The notes beneath the pieces are model-generated. The model was not told where the DNA came from. It made no database searches and was given only the letters and a program-made list of their open reading frames with translations. Positions 47,215 to 56,693 of a stretch of 64,000 nucleotides of DNA are shown in pieces. The stretch is from Stieleria neptunia (GTDB lineage: Bacteria > Planctomycetota > Planctomycetia > Pirellulales > Pirellulaceae): the NCBI RefSeq assembly GCF_007754155.1, contig NZ_CP037423.1, positions 8,056,938-8,120,937 on the forward strand, given 5' to 3'. Each line of letters begins with the position of its first letter. The first letter of the stretch is position 1. A program made the translations under genes and the position numbers.

Positions 47215-48213
47215 ATGAATGGTTTTCCGGGATCCGCGACGTTCGTGATCCCCACAATGGACGAACAAGACACCGTGGACACGTTGGTCGAAAAGATCGG
47301 CGAGGCCTGCGGCGGCATCGATTTGCCCCACGACGTGCTGTTTATCGACGACGGTTCCACCGATCAAACGTGGTCCCGGATCGAAACGCTTGCAGCCCAG
47401 CACGATCACGTCCGCGGTATCCGGTTCCGACGAAACTTTGGCAAAGCGGCGGCGCTCTCGGCCGGATTTGCCCAGGCCACCGGCGACGTCGTGTTCACGA
47501 TGGACGCCGATCTGCAAGACGATCCGGTAGAGATCCCCGCGTTCATCGACAAACTGAACGAGGGCTTTGACGTCGTCAGCGGCTGGAAACAGAAACGCAA
47601 AGACGCGCTCGACAAAACATTGCCCAGCAAGGTCTTCAATTGGCTGGTCAGCCGGATGACCGGCGTGCACTTGCACGACCACAATTGCGGGTTCAAAGCG
47701 TACCGCGGGCCGGTGACCAAAGACGTCACGCTGTACGGCGAGCGACACCGCTTCGTTCCCGTCCTGGCAGCCGCCCGGGGCTGGCGCGTCGCCGAAATCC
47801 CCGTCGTTCATCACGCCCGCCAGTTCGGCCAATCCAAGTACGGCGTCTCGCGATTGGCCAAAGGATTCCTGGACCTGCTGTCCATCTTTTTCTTGACCAC
47901 GTTCGGCAAGCGGCCCTTCCATTTCGTCGGAGCGATCGGCTTGCTGTTCTTTTTGACCGGCGGTTTCGGGCTGGTTTATCTATCCGCGATGTGGGTGATC
48001 TCGCGACAATTGGAATCGATGACCGACGTCGATCTGCACGCCTCGGCGCTGTTTTACTACTGCATCACCGCGTTGCTGTTGGGAGCCCAGATGTTCCTGG
48101 CCGGGCTGTTGGCCGAGCTGATCGTTTCGCTTTCCGAGCAATCCAAGTACCCGTACAGCATCCTGCAAGACACCGACGCGTCAGCGGCATCAACCGGCGG
48201 AGGTCAACGATGA
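47215..48213 (+). CDS. family 2 glycosyltransferase (polyprenyl-phosphate sugar transferase-like)
   Basis: A 332-residue GT-A enzyme anchored in the inner membrane. The nucleotide-sugar loop IDDGSTD lies near 45, MDADLQDDP near 97, the acceptor region NCGFKAYRGP near 158, and two C-terminal membrane helices follow (HFVGAIGLLFFLTGGFGLVYL; ASALFYYCITALLLGAQMFL, each within limits). This is the plan of GtrB/DPM1 enzymes that load a sugar onto a polyprenyl phosphate. Its stop overlaps the start of the next gene (ATGA), so the product is probably used by that membrane protein. ATG 47215 is preferred to the TTG one codon earlier. Confidence 0.88.
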   Translation: MNGFPGSATFVIPTMDEQDTVDTLVEKIGEACGGIDLPHDVLFIDDGSTDQTWSRIETLAAQHDHVRGIRFRRNFGKAAALSAGFAQATGDVVFTMDADLQDDPVEIPAFIDKLNEGFDVVSGWKQKRKDALDKTLPSKVFNWLVSRMTGVHLHDHNCGFKAYRGPVTKDVTLYGERHRFVPVLAAARGWRVAEIPVVHHARQFGQSKYGVSRLAKGFLDLLSIFFLTTFGKRPFHFVGAIGLLFFLTGGFGLVYLSAMWVISRQLESMTDVDLHASALFYYCITALLLGAQMFLAGLLAELIVSLSEQSKYPYSILQDTDASAASTGGGQR

Positions 48214-49778
48214 AGGACGCCAGCGAAAAAGGAATTCCGATCGCCGGCGTCTACACGTTGTTGATCGTGATCGCGCTGTCGGTCGTCTCCGGCCGCATCG
48301 CCACCGTCATCAGCCGAGAAGGCGACACGCCGTTCTTGAGCGCCAACGATCGATCCCGCTGGTGTACGATTGCCGCGTTGGTCGAAAACGGAACCTATCA
48401 AATCGATCCGTTCTTGGAGCGTCGTGGGATCAAACAGAATCGCCGTCCCTGGGCGACGATCGATCTGGTTCGGCATCGCGGCCGCGACGGGCAACTGCAC
48501 TACTACAGCAGCAAGCCGCCGCTGCTGCCGACGATTTACGCCGGGGTGTATTGGTGTGTGTCGCGGACGATGGGGATGTGGCTGAGCGACCATCCGATCT
48601 ATGTCGGCCGCGTCATCCTGTGGCTGGTCAACGTCCCGACGCTGTTGGTGTTTTTGCTCTGCACGATTCTGGCCCTCGACCGCGTCACGCATTCCGTTTG
48701 GGCCAAATGTTTCCTCGCCGCCTCGGTCTGCTTCGGCACGATGCTGCTGCCGTTTTCGGTGGCGCTGAACAATCACTTGCCGGCGGCCGCGTCGGCTGCG
48801 GTGGTGCTGTTCATCTTCGTCCGATCGCTCCAGGTGCCGACCGGCCACCGATGGTGGTTGCTGGCGGGGCTGGCGGGCGGATTCACCGCCGCCAATGAGT
48901 TGCCGGCGCTGTCGATGACCGTTTTCTGGGGCGGGCTGTTGTTGCTGGTCCAGCGGCGGGCACTCCCGGCCTACTCCGCCGGCGTGCTGGTGGTCGCGGC
49001 CGCATTTTTTGCGACCAATTGGATCGCCCACCAAAGTCTGCGGCCGCCCTACACGCACCGCGGTGACGGCGCGCTGATCACCACACTCGACCAAGCCGAA
49101 CCGACCGACGATCAATTGCGTTCGGCACTCGTGGCGGAGGATTTGGCGTCCGAACAATCCCAGATCGAAACCGGCCCGTCACGCGATCCCCGGCGGACCC
49201 GCGTGGTCGTCGATGGGAAACAACAATTCGGTCTGATTCGCAACGCCGACGGAGTTTCGCAGTTGCGGCATTGGGACGACTGGTACGACTATCCGTCCAG
49301 CTACTGGGTCGATGGGAAACGCCGAGGCGTCGACGTCGGCGAACCGTCTCGTCTGGTCTATTTCGCCAACATGACGGTGGGGCACTATGGGATTTTCTCG
49401 CTGACCCCGATCTGGTTGCTGATGCCGATCGGGTTTCTGGGATTGCTGTCATCACGCTCCACCGAGCTGCGTCTGTTGCTCGCCGTGATCGCACTGGCGA
49501 CCGTCGTCTGTGCCGTATTTTATCTGCTTCGGCCGGAGATCGACCGCAATTACGGCGGGGTCAGCGTGTGTTTTCGTTGGATGCTGTGGTTTGCTCCGCT
49601 GTGGTTGTTCGCGATCGCCGGGCCTGCGGAGTGGCTCAGTGATCGCCCGTGGGGGCGATGGCTGGCGTACGTTTTGCTAGCAGCCAGCGTGACGTCGATG
49701 TCGATCTCGCTGGACGGTCCCTGGCAGTCTCCCTGGCTTTACCGTTTTTGGCAGTATTTGGGCTGGCTCGCCCCGTAA
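48210..49778 (+). CDS. multi-pass membrane protein, probable GT-C-like glycosyltransferase
   Basis: A 522-residue protein with about ten hydrophobic segments, starting at ATG 48210 behind GGAGG and overlapping the stop of the glycosyltransferase gene. A large loop between the first two helices (FLERRGIKQNRRPWATIDLV, YYSSKPPLLPTIYA) recalls GT-C enzymes that take sugar from a polyprenyl carrier, and SKPP resembles motifs there. A second hydrophilic loop at ~280-380 is probably periplasmic. No exact family was recognised; the coupling to a GtrB-like enzyme is the best clue to its job. Confidence 0.72.
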   Translation: MKDASEKGIPIAGVYTLLIVIALSVVSGRIATVISREGDTPFLSANDRSRWCTIAALVENGTYQIDPFLERRGIKQNRRPWATIDLVRHRGRDGQLHYYSSKPPLLPTIYAGVYWCVSRTMGMWLSDHPIYVGRVILWLVNVPTLLVFLLCTILALDRVTHSVWAKCFLAASVCFGTMLLPFSVALNNHLPAAASAAVVLFIFVRSLQVPTGHRWWLLAGLAGGFTAANELPALSMTVFWGGLLLLVQRRALPAYSAGVLVVAAAFFATNWIAHQSLRPPYTHRGDGALITTLDQAEPTDDQLRSALVAEDLASEQSQIETGPSRDPRRTRVVVDGKQQFGLIRNADGVSQLRHWDDWYDYPSSYWVDGKRRGVDVGEPSRLVYFANMTVGHYGIFSLTPIWLLMPIGFLGLLSSRSTELRLLLAVIALATVVCAVFYLLRPEIDRNYGGVSVCFRWMLWFAPLWLFAIAGPAEWLSDRPWGRWLAYVLLAASVTSMSISLDGPWQSPWLYRFWQYLGWLAP

Positions 49779-49797
49779 AACAGGGACTACTATCGGA

Positions 49798-49857
49798 GCG
49801 TCTGGCGGATTGCCAATCCGCCAGACGCCCAACAGGACGACGGACCGGCGATCCGTC
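49798..49857. terminator. strong hairpins after the GT-C-like gene
   Basis: A perfect 14-bp stem, GCGTCTGGCGGATT/AATCCGCCAGACGC, with a 3-base loop (49798-49828), then a weaker GACGGA/CCGTC hairpin to 49857. There is no U-tract, so it is either a factor-dependent stop or a REP-type repeat. Confidence 0.6.
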
Positions 49858-49895
49858 CCCATGCTGGCTCGCATTCCACAGGAGCTAGAGACTCT

Positions 49896-52800
49896 TTGAG
49901 CGGCAAGGAAGCCGAATCGAACGACATCACATCGTCGGGAAAGTCCTCTCGATGGATGGTCGTTGCGCTGTTGATTGCGGCGATCGTTTTCATCTTTCGC
50001 TTCATCGCCCCGCAGACCGTGGGGGAGCAGGTTCGACGTCATGTCGAACAGACGTTTCGCGACCACTACCCGGATCTGGAAATCTCGATCGGTCGGGGCC
50101 GTTTCGAACCGAACATCGGATTGATCCTGGATGACATCCGGATTTTGCAGCCGCAGAAGTCCGAGTCGGCTGCGACGCGGCGAGTGCGCAGCTTGAGTGA
50201 TCGTCTGGGCATCTCCGCGGACGCGTCACGCGAGTTGGTGCAGATTGGTCAGATCGTTGTGGTGGCGAGCGCCGACGTTTCAAAACTGTTGGAAAACGAA
50301 AACCCGCTGGTCACGCGTCGGATTGTGATCAGTGGCGTCCGCGCCCACGCTTGGCTGGATGAACAGGGCAAACTGTCGCTGGAATCGCTGTGGCCGCTGC
50401 CGACGTTTGGCAAAGTCGCCTGTCCCAGGATGGAGGTCCGCAACGCGAAACTGGTGTTGGCCAACGAGTCGCCGGATTCGCGTCCGATCGAAATTGATGT
50501 CGCTCAAGCGGTGATCTTAAAGGATTTCGCATGCGCGACGGATCCTGCCGGAGCCGCCGGTTCATGCTCATCGACCATCACCGCCAATGGCACCGCCGCG
50601 TTTGCCGAGCATTTTGCGTTGCAGATCACCAGCGACGACAAACAAACCGATCTGCGCGGCGAGGTTCGCGGTGGCAAGCTGACCGGTGAGCTGATCGATC
50701 GCTTGCCGGCACAAGTGCAAGAAAAACTGAAACCGCTTCGTGGACTGGAATTGGTGGCCGACACGACGGCGATTGCGCGGATTCAGCCCGGCCATCCGAT
50801 CAACTTCGCGACCCGCAGTCGCATTCACGACGGCCGGTTTCGGCACCCCAAGTCATCGATGCCGGTGAAAGACATTCGTGGCGTGCTGAGTTGTCGTCCC
50901 AGCGGTGTGCAACTGGAATCCTGCCAGGCGTTCTGGGGCGACGCGCGGATCAAGCTGGACGGCTACACCGTCGGTTATTCCAACCCCATCGAAGCCCATC
51001 TCGATGTCTCGGCCTACAACCTGTTGCTGGACCAGCGGTTCGCCGCCGTGATCCCCCAGCGGTTGGAAGCCGGCTGGAAAAAATTCGAGCCGCGTGGATT
51101 GATCGACGTCACCCACGCACACTTTGACGTGGTCGGTGACCAGATCGAAACGACTGCCGAAATCACGTGCAAGGGCGTCGACCTGAACTATGAGAAATTC
51201 CCCTACCCGGTTCAGCAGATCACCGGAGAATTGTTGATCAAGGACCAGCGTGTCCAAACCAAACTGGCCGGTGGGCGGATCGGTGGCCAACTGATGCAGT
51301 GTGTGTTTGATCTGCCCCTGCGCCCTGATTCGCAGCAGCAACGTGTGTTTTCCGTGGCGATGGCCGGACCGATTGCGATTGATGGAGAACTATTGAACGC
51401 GCTGTCGCCGCGCGGAGGCGAGGTCACGCCGCTGGAGCGATTCATTCGTTCGCTGAACCCACTCGGAGCGATTCATCTGGTCCGTGGCACGATGCGGACC
51501 GATGCCGATGGAGTCAAGCATCAGGACATGGAGCTGAAAGTCAGTGATGCGACGCTCCGGTTCAATGCGTTTCCGTATCCGCTGTACAACGTCACCGGCG
51601 ACATTCGCGTCGTCGACGATCACGTGACACTCACTGGATTTCAAGGATCCAATGCCAACGGCGGCGTGATTCGGTGCGAAGGCGACTACCGGGTTCCTCC
51701 CCGCCGCGACGAACCCGGAAACGAGGCATCCGGCACGTCGTTCTCGGGGCCATCGCTGGTCTTGGATTTCGATGCCACCCGCATTTCGCTCGACGAAGCC
51801 CTTCGCAGTTCGCTTCCGCCGGCTTCGCAACAGACCTGGGACAACCTCGCACCCAGTGGAGTGCTCGATTCGCTGAGAATCAAATTGGTTCGCGATGTCC
51901 CCGATAGCCCGTTGAAGCTGAACGTCGCCGCGCACCAATTTGATTCCAAACGCATCGGCTCGGACACGCTGCGTTTGCAACCGATCGCCTTGCCGTACCG
52001 GTTGGACATCGTCGAAGCCGCGGTTCGGTATGAAGGCGGCCGCGTCATGATCGACTCGATTCGGGCCGAGCACGGCAGGTCCGCCGTCTCCGCCGACGGT
52101 GGCTGCTGGCAAATCAACGACGGACGCTGGCTGCTAAGTGTCGATGTGCATAACGGCAGCCGATTGATCCCCGACGCCGAATTGATCAACGCATTGCCCC
52201 AACAGATGCGAGGTGCCATGCGTGGATTGAACCTCCGCGGACCGGTCGGCCTGAGCGGATTGACCGAAACGCTGCTCTCTGATGACAGCCATCCCGATCC
52301 GATCTTTGGCTGGGATCTGCAATTTCAACTGGAAGGGAATCGGATCGGCGACGTCGGTCCGGTACACGGGCTGCGCGGAGAGTTGTTGGTCAAGGGGCAC
52401 AAGGACGCGCGCGAGATCGCCGCCGAGGGCGAAGTCCGGATCGATTCGCTGCACATTAATGATCTGCAAATCACGCAGCTGCGCGGCCCGTTTCAAATCC
52501 GCGACGATCGTCTTCGCCTGGGGGGCATGGGTCGCAACGGCGAGTTCCAACAACCGATCGAAGGCCGTTTATTCGACGGCACGATTCGTATGGATGGCAA
52601 CGTGACCTTGTCCGACGCCAATTTTGATGTGCGGCTGGCGCTGATCCAGGCCAAGCTTCCGGTGTTGTTGGCCGAATTGGGGCAGGGCATGAGCGATTTG
52701 ACCGGTTCGCTCGTCGGCAGCATGAATCTGGAAGGCGTGCTCGGGACCACCGACCTGCTGCGTGGCCAAGGCCATGCCGTCATCACCGATGCCAACCTCT

Positions 52801-53234
52801 ATCAGGTGCCGGTGTTGATGCAATTGTTGAACGTCCTGTCGATCACGCCGACCGAAGACGTCGCGTTCACCAACGCCGACATCAACTACCGGCTGAGCGA
52901 GAACGAGATCTTTTTTGATGACCTGAAACTGTGGGGCAGCCTGATCGCATTGCACGGAAACGGCATGCTCGATCGCCGCCGCGAACTCGACCTGACCTTC
53001 AACACCCGCGTCTCCCCCCGCAACACGTTCACGCGTATCCTGCGTCCGCTGATGGACCAGCGTTACACGTTGTGGACGGTCGACGTGACGGGACCGCTGG
53101 ATGACCCCAACATCGAACGCCGGGCGCTCGACGGCGTTGGGCAAACCATCGAACGACTGTTCCAGGGCATGAACACCGACCCCGACGCGAAACGCAAAGA
53201 CCGTTCGGCCGGCATCGGACGGATGCTGCAATAA
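49896..53234 (+). CDS. giant AsmA-like membrane-anchored protein
   Basis: An 1112-residue protein from TTG 49896. One membrane helix near the N-terminus (WMVVALLIAAIVFIFRF, residues ~20-37) is followed by a very long beta-rich periplasmic region and a C-terminal AsmA-like domain (LTGSLVGSMNLEGVLG; LRGQGHAVITDANLYQVPV; FDDLKLWGSLIALHGNGMLD). AsmA/TamB/YhdP-type proteins span the periplasm and are linked to lipid transport to the outer membrane; a similar role here is inference from the fold. It is a single gene with GGAG upstream, 117 bases after the glycosyltransferase pair. Confidence 0.8.
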   Translation: MSGKEAESNDITSSGKSSRWMVVALLIAAIVFIFRFIAPQTVGEQVRRHVEQTFRDHYPDLEISIGRGRFEPNIGLILDDIRILQPQKSESAATRRVRSLSDRLGISADASRELVQIGQIVVVASADVSKLLENENPLVTRRIVISGVRAHAWLDEQGKLSLESLWPLPTFGKVACPRMEVRNAKLVLANESPDSRPIEIDVAQAVILKDFACATDPAGAAGSCSSTITANGTAAFAEHFALQITSDDKQTDLRGEVRGGKLTGELIDRLPAQVQEKLKPLRGLELVADTTAIARIQPGHPINFATRSRIHDGRFRHPKSSMPVKDIRGVLSCRPSGVQLESCQAFWGDARIKLDGYTVGYSNPIEAHLDVSAYNLLLDQRFAAVIPQRLEAGWKKFEPRGLIDVTHAHFDVVGDQIETTAEITCKGVDLNYEKFPYPVQQITGELLIKDQRVQTKLAGGRIGGQLMQCVFDLPLRPDSQQQRVFSVAMAGPIAIDGELLNALSPRGGEVTPLERFIRSLNPLGAIHLVRGTMRTDADGVKHQDMELKVSDATLRFNAFPYPLYNVTGDIRVVDDHVTLTGFQGSNANGGVIRCEGDYRVPPRRDEPGNEASGTSFSGPSLVLDFDATRISLDEALRSSLPPASQQTWDNLAPSGVLDSLRIKLVRDVPDSPLKLNVAAHQFDSKRIGSDTLRLQPIALPYRLDIVEAAVRYEGGRVMIDSIRAEHGRSAVSADGGCWQINDGRWLLSVDVHNGSRLIPDAELINALPQQMRGAMRGLNLRGPVGLSGLTETLLSDDSHPDPIFGWDLQFQLEGNRIGDVGPVHGLRGELLVKGHKDAREIAAEGEVRIDSLHINDLQITQLRGPFQIRDDRLRLGGMGRNGEFQQPIEGRLFDGTIRMDGNVTLSDANFDVRLALIQAKLPVLLAELGQGMSDLTGSLVGSMNLEGVLGTTDLLRGQGHAVITDANLYQVPVLMQLLNVLSITPTEDVAFTNADINYRLSENEIFFDDLKLWGSLIALHGNGMLDRRRELDLTFNTRVSPRNTFTRILRPLMDQRYTLWTVDVTGPLDDPNIERRALDGVGQTIERLFQGMNTDPDAKRKDRSAGIGRMLQ

Positions 53235-53318
53235 TAGGAAACCGGGCGCTCGTTCGCCCTCCTTTCCTCCGCGTGCGCGGATCCATCGCAATTCGTTCCC
53301 CTACTGAATTGATCTCTC

Positions 53319-53807
53319 GTGACGAATCCCTATGCTCCGTCGACTGTCGAAGAAGCTCGTCCGTCGGAATGGACCGTAACGCATCTCAACACAGTCGCGG
53401 GGAGTTGGCTGATTGTCTTTGGACTTTTGCATTTCTTCGCGATCAATCTTCTTTCACAATCCTACTCCGTAGCAACTGCCCAATGGACGCCGCTGTTGTT
53501 GACCGGACTTGGCGTGTTGGTCGCGATGCAATTCCGCATCGCCATCGCCCTCACACGACTCATCAGTTCGTTCACGATCGTGGGGCTTGTTTTTGCGGGC
53601 ATTCTGCTGGTGGCCGGCTTCGGAAATGGCGGGGAATTGACGTACGGCAACACCACGGTCACTGACCCAACACCCTGGCAACTCTTGCTCTTGTTGGCAA
53701 CGATCGCTGCGACCATGATTCCGCCCTGGGCCCTGCTTCAACGCGCCGCGGGGATGAACCATCGACAGCAGCGAAGGGCGCGACTTGAGCAGCTGTTTGA
53801 CGACTGA
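53319..53807 (+). CDS. small four-helix membrane protein
   Basis: A 162-residue protein opening with MTNPYAPSTVEEA, an N-terminus common to many small planctomycete membrane proteins. It has about four hydrophobic helices (TVAGSWLIVFGLLHFFAI; TPLLLTGLGVLVAM; FTIVGLVFAGILLVAG; LLLLLATIAATMIPPWALL) and a basic tail. Function not recognised. GTG start at 53319, 84 bases after the AsmA-like gene. Confidence 0.7.
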   Translation: MTNPYAPSTVEEARPSEWTVTHLNTVAGSWLIVFGLLHFFAINLLSQSYSVATAQWTPLLLTGLGVLVAMQFRIAIALTRLISSFTIVGLVFAGILLVAGFGNGGELTYGNTTVTDPTPWQLLLLLATIAATMIPPWALLQRAAGMNHRQQRRARLEQLFDD

Positions 53808-54629
53808 AGACCTACCGCGGCCGGAACGGTAAAAAACAGTCCAATCGACCCCGAAGGACGTCGAATGGATGACTGCGATGTCCGATGGTTCTGTTCGGTC
53901 TGATGGCGAAGCCAGCTGTAGCGGAGACTGGATCTGCGGAGGAGCAACCCGCCTAGGAATCACCTGGTCTGCGATGCGGCGAAGGTGCTTCGTGCCCTCC
54001 ACCGGCCCGCGTCGCCGGAGGGGCGTTTGAACCGAGCGTTTGTCGTCCAACACCCATTCGGACATCGCAGCAATGCCTCAAAAAACCTGGGTCCTGAGTG
54101 ATTAGCCACTAAAATCCACGAAGAACCCTCTCTGGGAGAGACGGCGTTTGCGCTGCAAGCAAACACCAGAGAGGGCCGGCGCTGCGCAGGCCTTGGCGTC
54201 TTGCGCTACGATCAAATCCGTCACTGATACAATTGACGTCCCCGGGGATCGCAGCGTCTCAATGCTGTGACCCCATCCGGGGTCAATCGGCAATCGAGTT
54301 TGGGATTCCGGTGGTGCGTCAAGGCGACCACCGTCTCGTTGCTGCAACCCCTCTCGGCGTAAAACCTGCTCCGCAAGCGGAGCGAGGGCGACTTCGCAGT
54401 CGCCTGCTGGGCCCCCGCGATGTCCGGGGATCGGCGAAAGGGACCATCCAGCTTAGGACGATCGGTTTTTATCATTCGCATGGGCCCCGAACGTTGGAAT
54501 CGACCGACGGGATCCGCTCTAATCTGTTCCTGTCGCTGGCGCGCCTCGTGCTGAGATGGCGCCGGCAGACACCCCAACTCCATACCTCCGCAAAAGCGGA
54601 TCGATCACAATCGATTCGCTGTCGTTGAT
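53808..54629. other. long intergenic stretch without a convincing gene
   Basis: Over 800 bases between two small membrane-protein genes. Short open frames on both strands have no recognisable motif, signal peptide or ribosome site. It contains the double-hairpin repeat at 54126-54181. Decayed gene remnants cannot be excluded. Confidence 0.5.
54126..54181. repeat. dispersed double-hairpin repeat, copy 2
   Basis: Matches 811-869 nearly base for base (TCTGGGAGAGACGGCGTTTG..., AGAGAGGGCCGGCG). The first hairpin is truncated here; the second has one mismatch in the stem (GCAAACACC for GCAAACGCC). Confidence 0.7.
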
Positions 54630-55115
54630 GTGAGCATCCACGAACCATTTTCCACCACCTCTGAGTTAGAACCCCGCGAGTTCCACGTCGTCCGATGGCG
54701 GTTCTTCATCAACAACTGTTGGCTTGCTTCCACCGCCGGCATCTCGATCTACATCGGAACGCTGCTGCTTGGGTACCCATACGGCTGGATCGCATTGCTC
54801 TACGTGTTGAAGTATGCACTCTGGTCATTGAAGGACATGACCAATTTGCGAGTGATTCTCACGTCGCAGGGGATTGAAGGTCCCGGATTCATGTTTATTT
54901 CAACCGCTCGATTTCTGGCATGGAGCGATATTGATGCGAGTCGAACCGGGATCCGTGGCGGTCGCTTTTTCATTGAGGGAAACGACGGCACATCGATTAC
55001 ATCACGACTGTTTTGGTACGACACCGAGGCACAGAAGGCGATCACGGCATTTGTCTCCAGCATCAACCCGGCGACCTACCTGAACTTGGCCGATGTGCTG
55101 CGAGGCACGGAGTAA
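54630..55115 (+). CDS. hypothetical membrane protein with PH-like C-terminal part
   Basis: A 161-residue protein from GTG 54630. Two hydrophobic segments near residues 30-62 (CWLASTAGISIYIGTLLLG; WIALLYVLKYALWSL), then a soluble part alternating strands (RVILTSQGIEGPGFMFIS, FLAWSDIDASRTGIRGGRFF) that looks like the bacterial PH/YcxB-type fold. The function is unknown. Confidence 0.65.
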   Translation: MSIHEPFSTTSELEPREFHVVRWRFFINNCWLASTAGISIYIGTLLLGYPYGWIALLYVLKYALWSLKDMTNLRVILTSQGIEGPGFMFISTARFLAWSDIDASRTGIRGGRFFIEGNDGTSITSRLFWYDTEAQKAITAFVSSINPATYLNLADVLRGTE

Positions 55116-55156
55116 ATACGTCAGCGTCCACCACTACGATGAAATAGTTGAACATC

Positions 55157-55522
55157 ATGAACCGCACCAACAACACCGATGAACGCATCGCCAACATGAC
55201 GTTTGCGTCCGTGTACCCGCACTATGTCACGAAGGTTGAGAAGAAAGGCCGGACCAAGGAAGAGCTGCATCAGGTGATCAAATGGTTGACGGGTTTCAAC
55301 GAAAAGACGCTGCAGAAACACATCGGCGGCGAATCGACGTTCCAGCAATTCTTTCAGGCCGCCAAGGTCAACGAGAACGCGCACCTGATCACGGGCGTCA
55401 TCTGCGGTCATCGGGTCGAGGAGATTGAGAATCCGTTGACCCAGCGGGTCCGATACTTGGACAAGCTGGTCGACGAGTTGGCGAAGGGGCGAAAGATGGA
55501 AAAAATATTGCGGACGCGGTGA
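55157..55522 (+). CDS. DUF2200 family protein
   Basis: A 121-residue protein of the DUF2200 family: RIANMTFASVYPHYVTKVEKKGRT (split at Y) at the N-terminus, EELHQVIKWLTGF, then RVEEIENPLTQRVRYLDKLVDELAKG. Family members are small cytoplasmic proteins of unknown function. ATG 55157 matches the usual start; a TTG three codons earlier is also possible. Confidence 0.82.
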   Translation: MNRTNNTDERIANMTFASVYPHYVTKVEKKGRTKEELHQVIKWLTGFNEKTLQKHIGGESTFQQFFQAAKVNENAHLITGVICGHRVEEIENPLTQRVRYLDKLVDELAKGRKMEKILRTR

Positions 55523-55619
55523 AATTCCAGGACATTTCCCATTTGCGGAAATCCGAATCGATTCCCCGCTCGTCTGATCGGTAGTGCTAGCCCGTACGGC
55601 CCCCTCCGAGGACGAAAAC

Positions 55620-56477
55620 GTGATCAAACGAGCCAACTGGAAAACCATCCTTGCAGCCCTCGCCGTCTGCTTGCCGCTGTTGGGATGTGGTCAGCAGGCT
55701 GATCGCGCGGATTTCGACAGCGTGCTTGAGCATGCCGAAGCGCCCGCGGCGGGTGAAACCATCCCCGTCGCGCTGGTTGCCGGGGGCGAAGCGGTCGAGC
55801 GATCGGTGTCCAACCGCAAGATCATCTACACCGCCGATGTCGAATTGGTCGTCGACGATTTCGCCGTTTTCGAGCGACAAATCTCCGGCGTGATTGGCAG
55901 CCACGGCGGCTATGCCTCCGAACGCAGCAGTGACCGCCGGCACGGCGACCACCGCGGCGGAACCTGGGTGATTCGCGTTCCGGTGGCGAATTACGACGCC
56001 TTCCTCTCCGGTTTGGACTCGCTCGGTTTTGCACGCTCCCGCAGCGAGACGTCCGACGATGTCACCGAGGCCTATGTCGATTTAGAAGCACGCATCAGCA
56101 ACAAACAGAAACTGGAAGAACGCATCCTGGCGATGCTGGAAGAACGCCCCGGCAAGCTGACCGATTTGATGGAAATCGAACGAGAACTTTCGCGCGTCCG
56201 TGAAGAGATCGAACGCATGGAAGGCCGGATGCGTGTGTTGAAGGACCAAACGTCGCTGGCCACGGTGACCCTGCGGGTGGTCGAAGAAGCGACCTACCAG
56301 CCGCCGGCGGCACCGACGTTGACCGACCGAATCGCGGCCGTCTGGGGCGGTTCGACCCGATCCATCGTCCAGATCGCGACCGGATTGGTCCTCTTCGCCG
56401 TCGCCGTGATCCCTTGGGCCGTCATCCTGGTACCGATCGCGTTTCTGGCGTACCGGTTTCGCTTGAAAACAGCTTGA
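55620..56477 (+). CDS. DUF4349 lipoprotein
   Basis: A 285-residue protein with a lipobox (ILAALAVCLPLLGCGQQ), a DUF4349 domain (KIIYTADVELVVDDFAVFE; GTWVIRVPVANYDAFLSGL; DVTEAYVDLEARISNKQKLE), a coiled coil (ERELSRVREEIERMEGRMRV) and a C-terminal membrane helix pair (IATGLVLFAVAVIPWAVILV). Anchored proteins of this kind have no settled function. GTG 55620 is chosen because it directly begins the lipoprotein signal; GAGGACG precedes it. Confidence 0.85.
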   Translation: MIKRANWKTILAALAVCLPLLGCGQQADRADFDSVLEHAEAPAAGETIPVALVAGGEAVERSVSNRKIIYTADVELVVDDFAVFERQISGVIGSHGGYASERSSDRRHGDHRGGTWVIRVPVANYDAFLSGLDSLGFARSRSETSDDVTEAYVDLEARISNKQKLEERILAMLEERPGKLTDLMEIERELSRVREEIERMEGRMRVLKDQTSLATVTLRVVEEATYQPPAAPTLTDRIAAVWGGSTRSIVQIATGLVLFAVAVIPWAVILVPIAFLAYRFRLKTA

Positions 56478-56480
56478 TAG

Positions 56481-56633
56481 ACCGGACGGCTCGCGGGCTG
56501 TCGGTTTAGTGAGTGAGCCGCGACGCGTAAGCGGCCGGGCATCCAGGCGCCCGCCCGAGGCCTTACGGCCAGCGGCTCACCATTGACTCGACCAATCCCA
56601 CTAAATCGATAGACCGCTCGCGCCGTTCCGCTC
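56481..56633. repeat. GGCAGGGCGCGAG element, left end missing
   Basis: Begins at ACCGGACGGCTCGCGGGCTG and runs to GCTCGCGCCGTTCCGCTC, matching the right three quarters of the long form at 12105-12307, with a few changes (GGGCATCCAGGCGCCCGCCC in the middle). It lies between the convergent DUF4349 and BON genes. Confidence 0.8.
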
Positions 56634-56693
56634 ATAAAAAACAGGAGCGGATAGCGGAAGACGTTCACGAAAGCGGCTGACGCCGATCCGGTC

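Noticed and set aside
54221..54628. Open frames of 120-131 codons on both strands
   Set aside because: They overlap each other in antisense and have no motif, signal peptide or ribosome site. I treat the stretch as intergenic.
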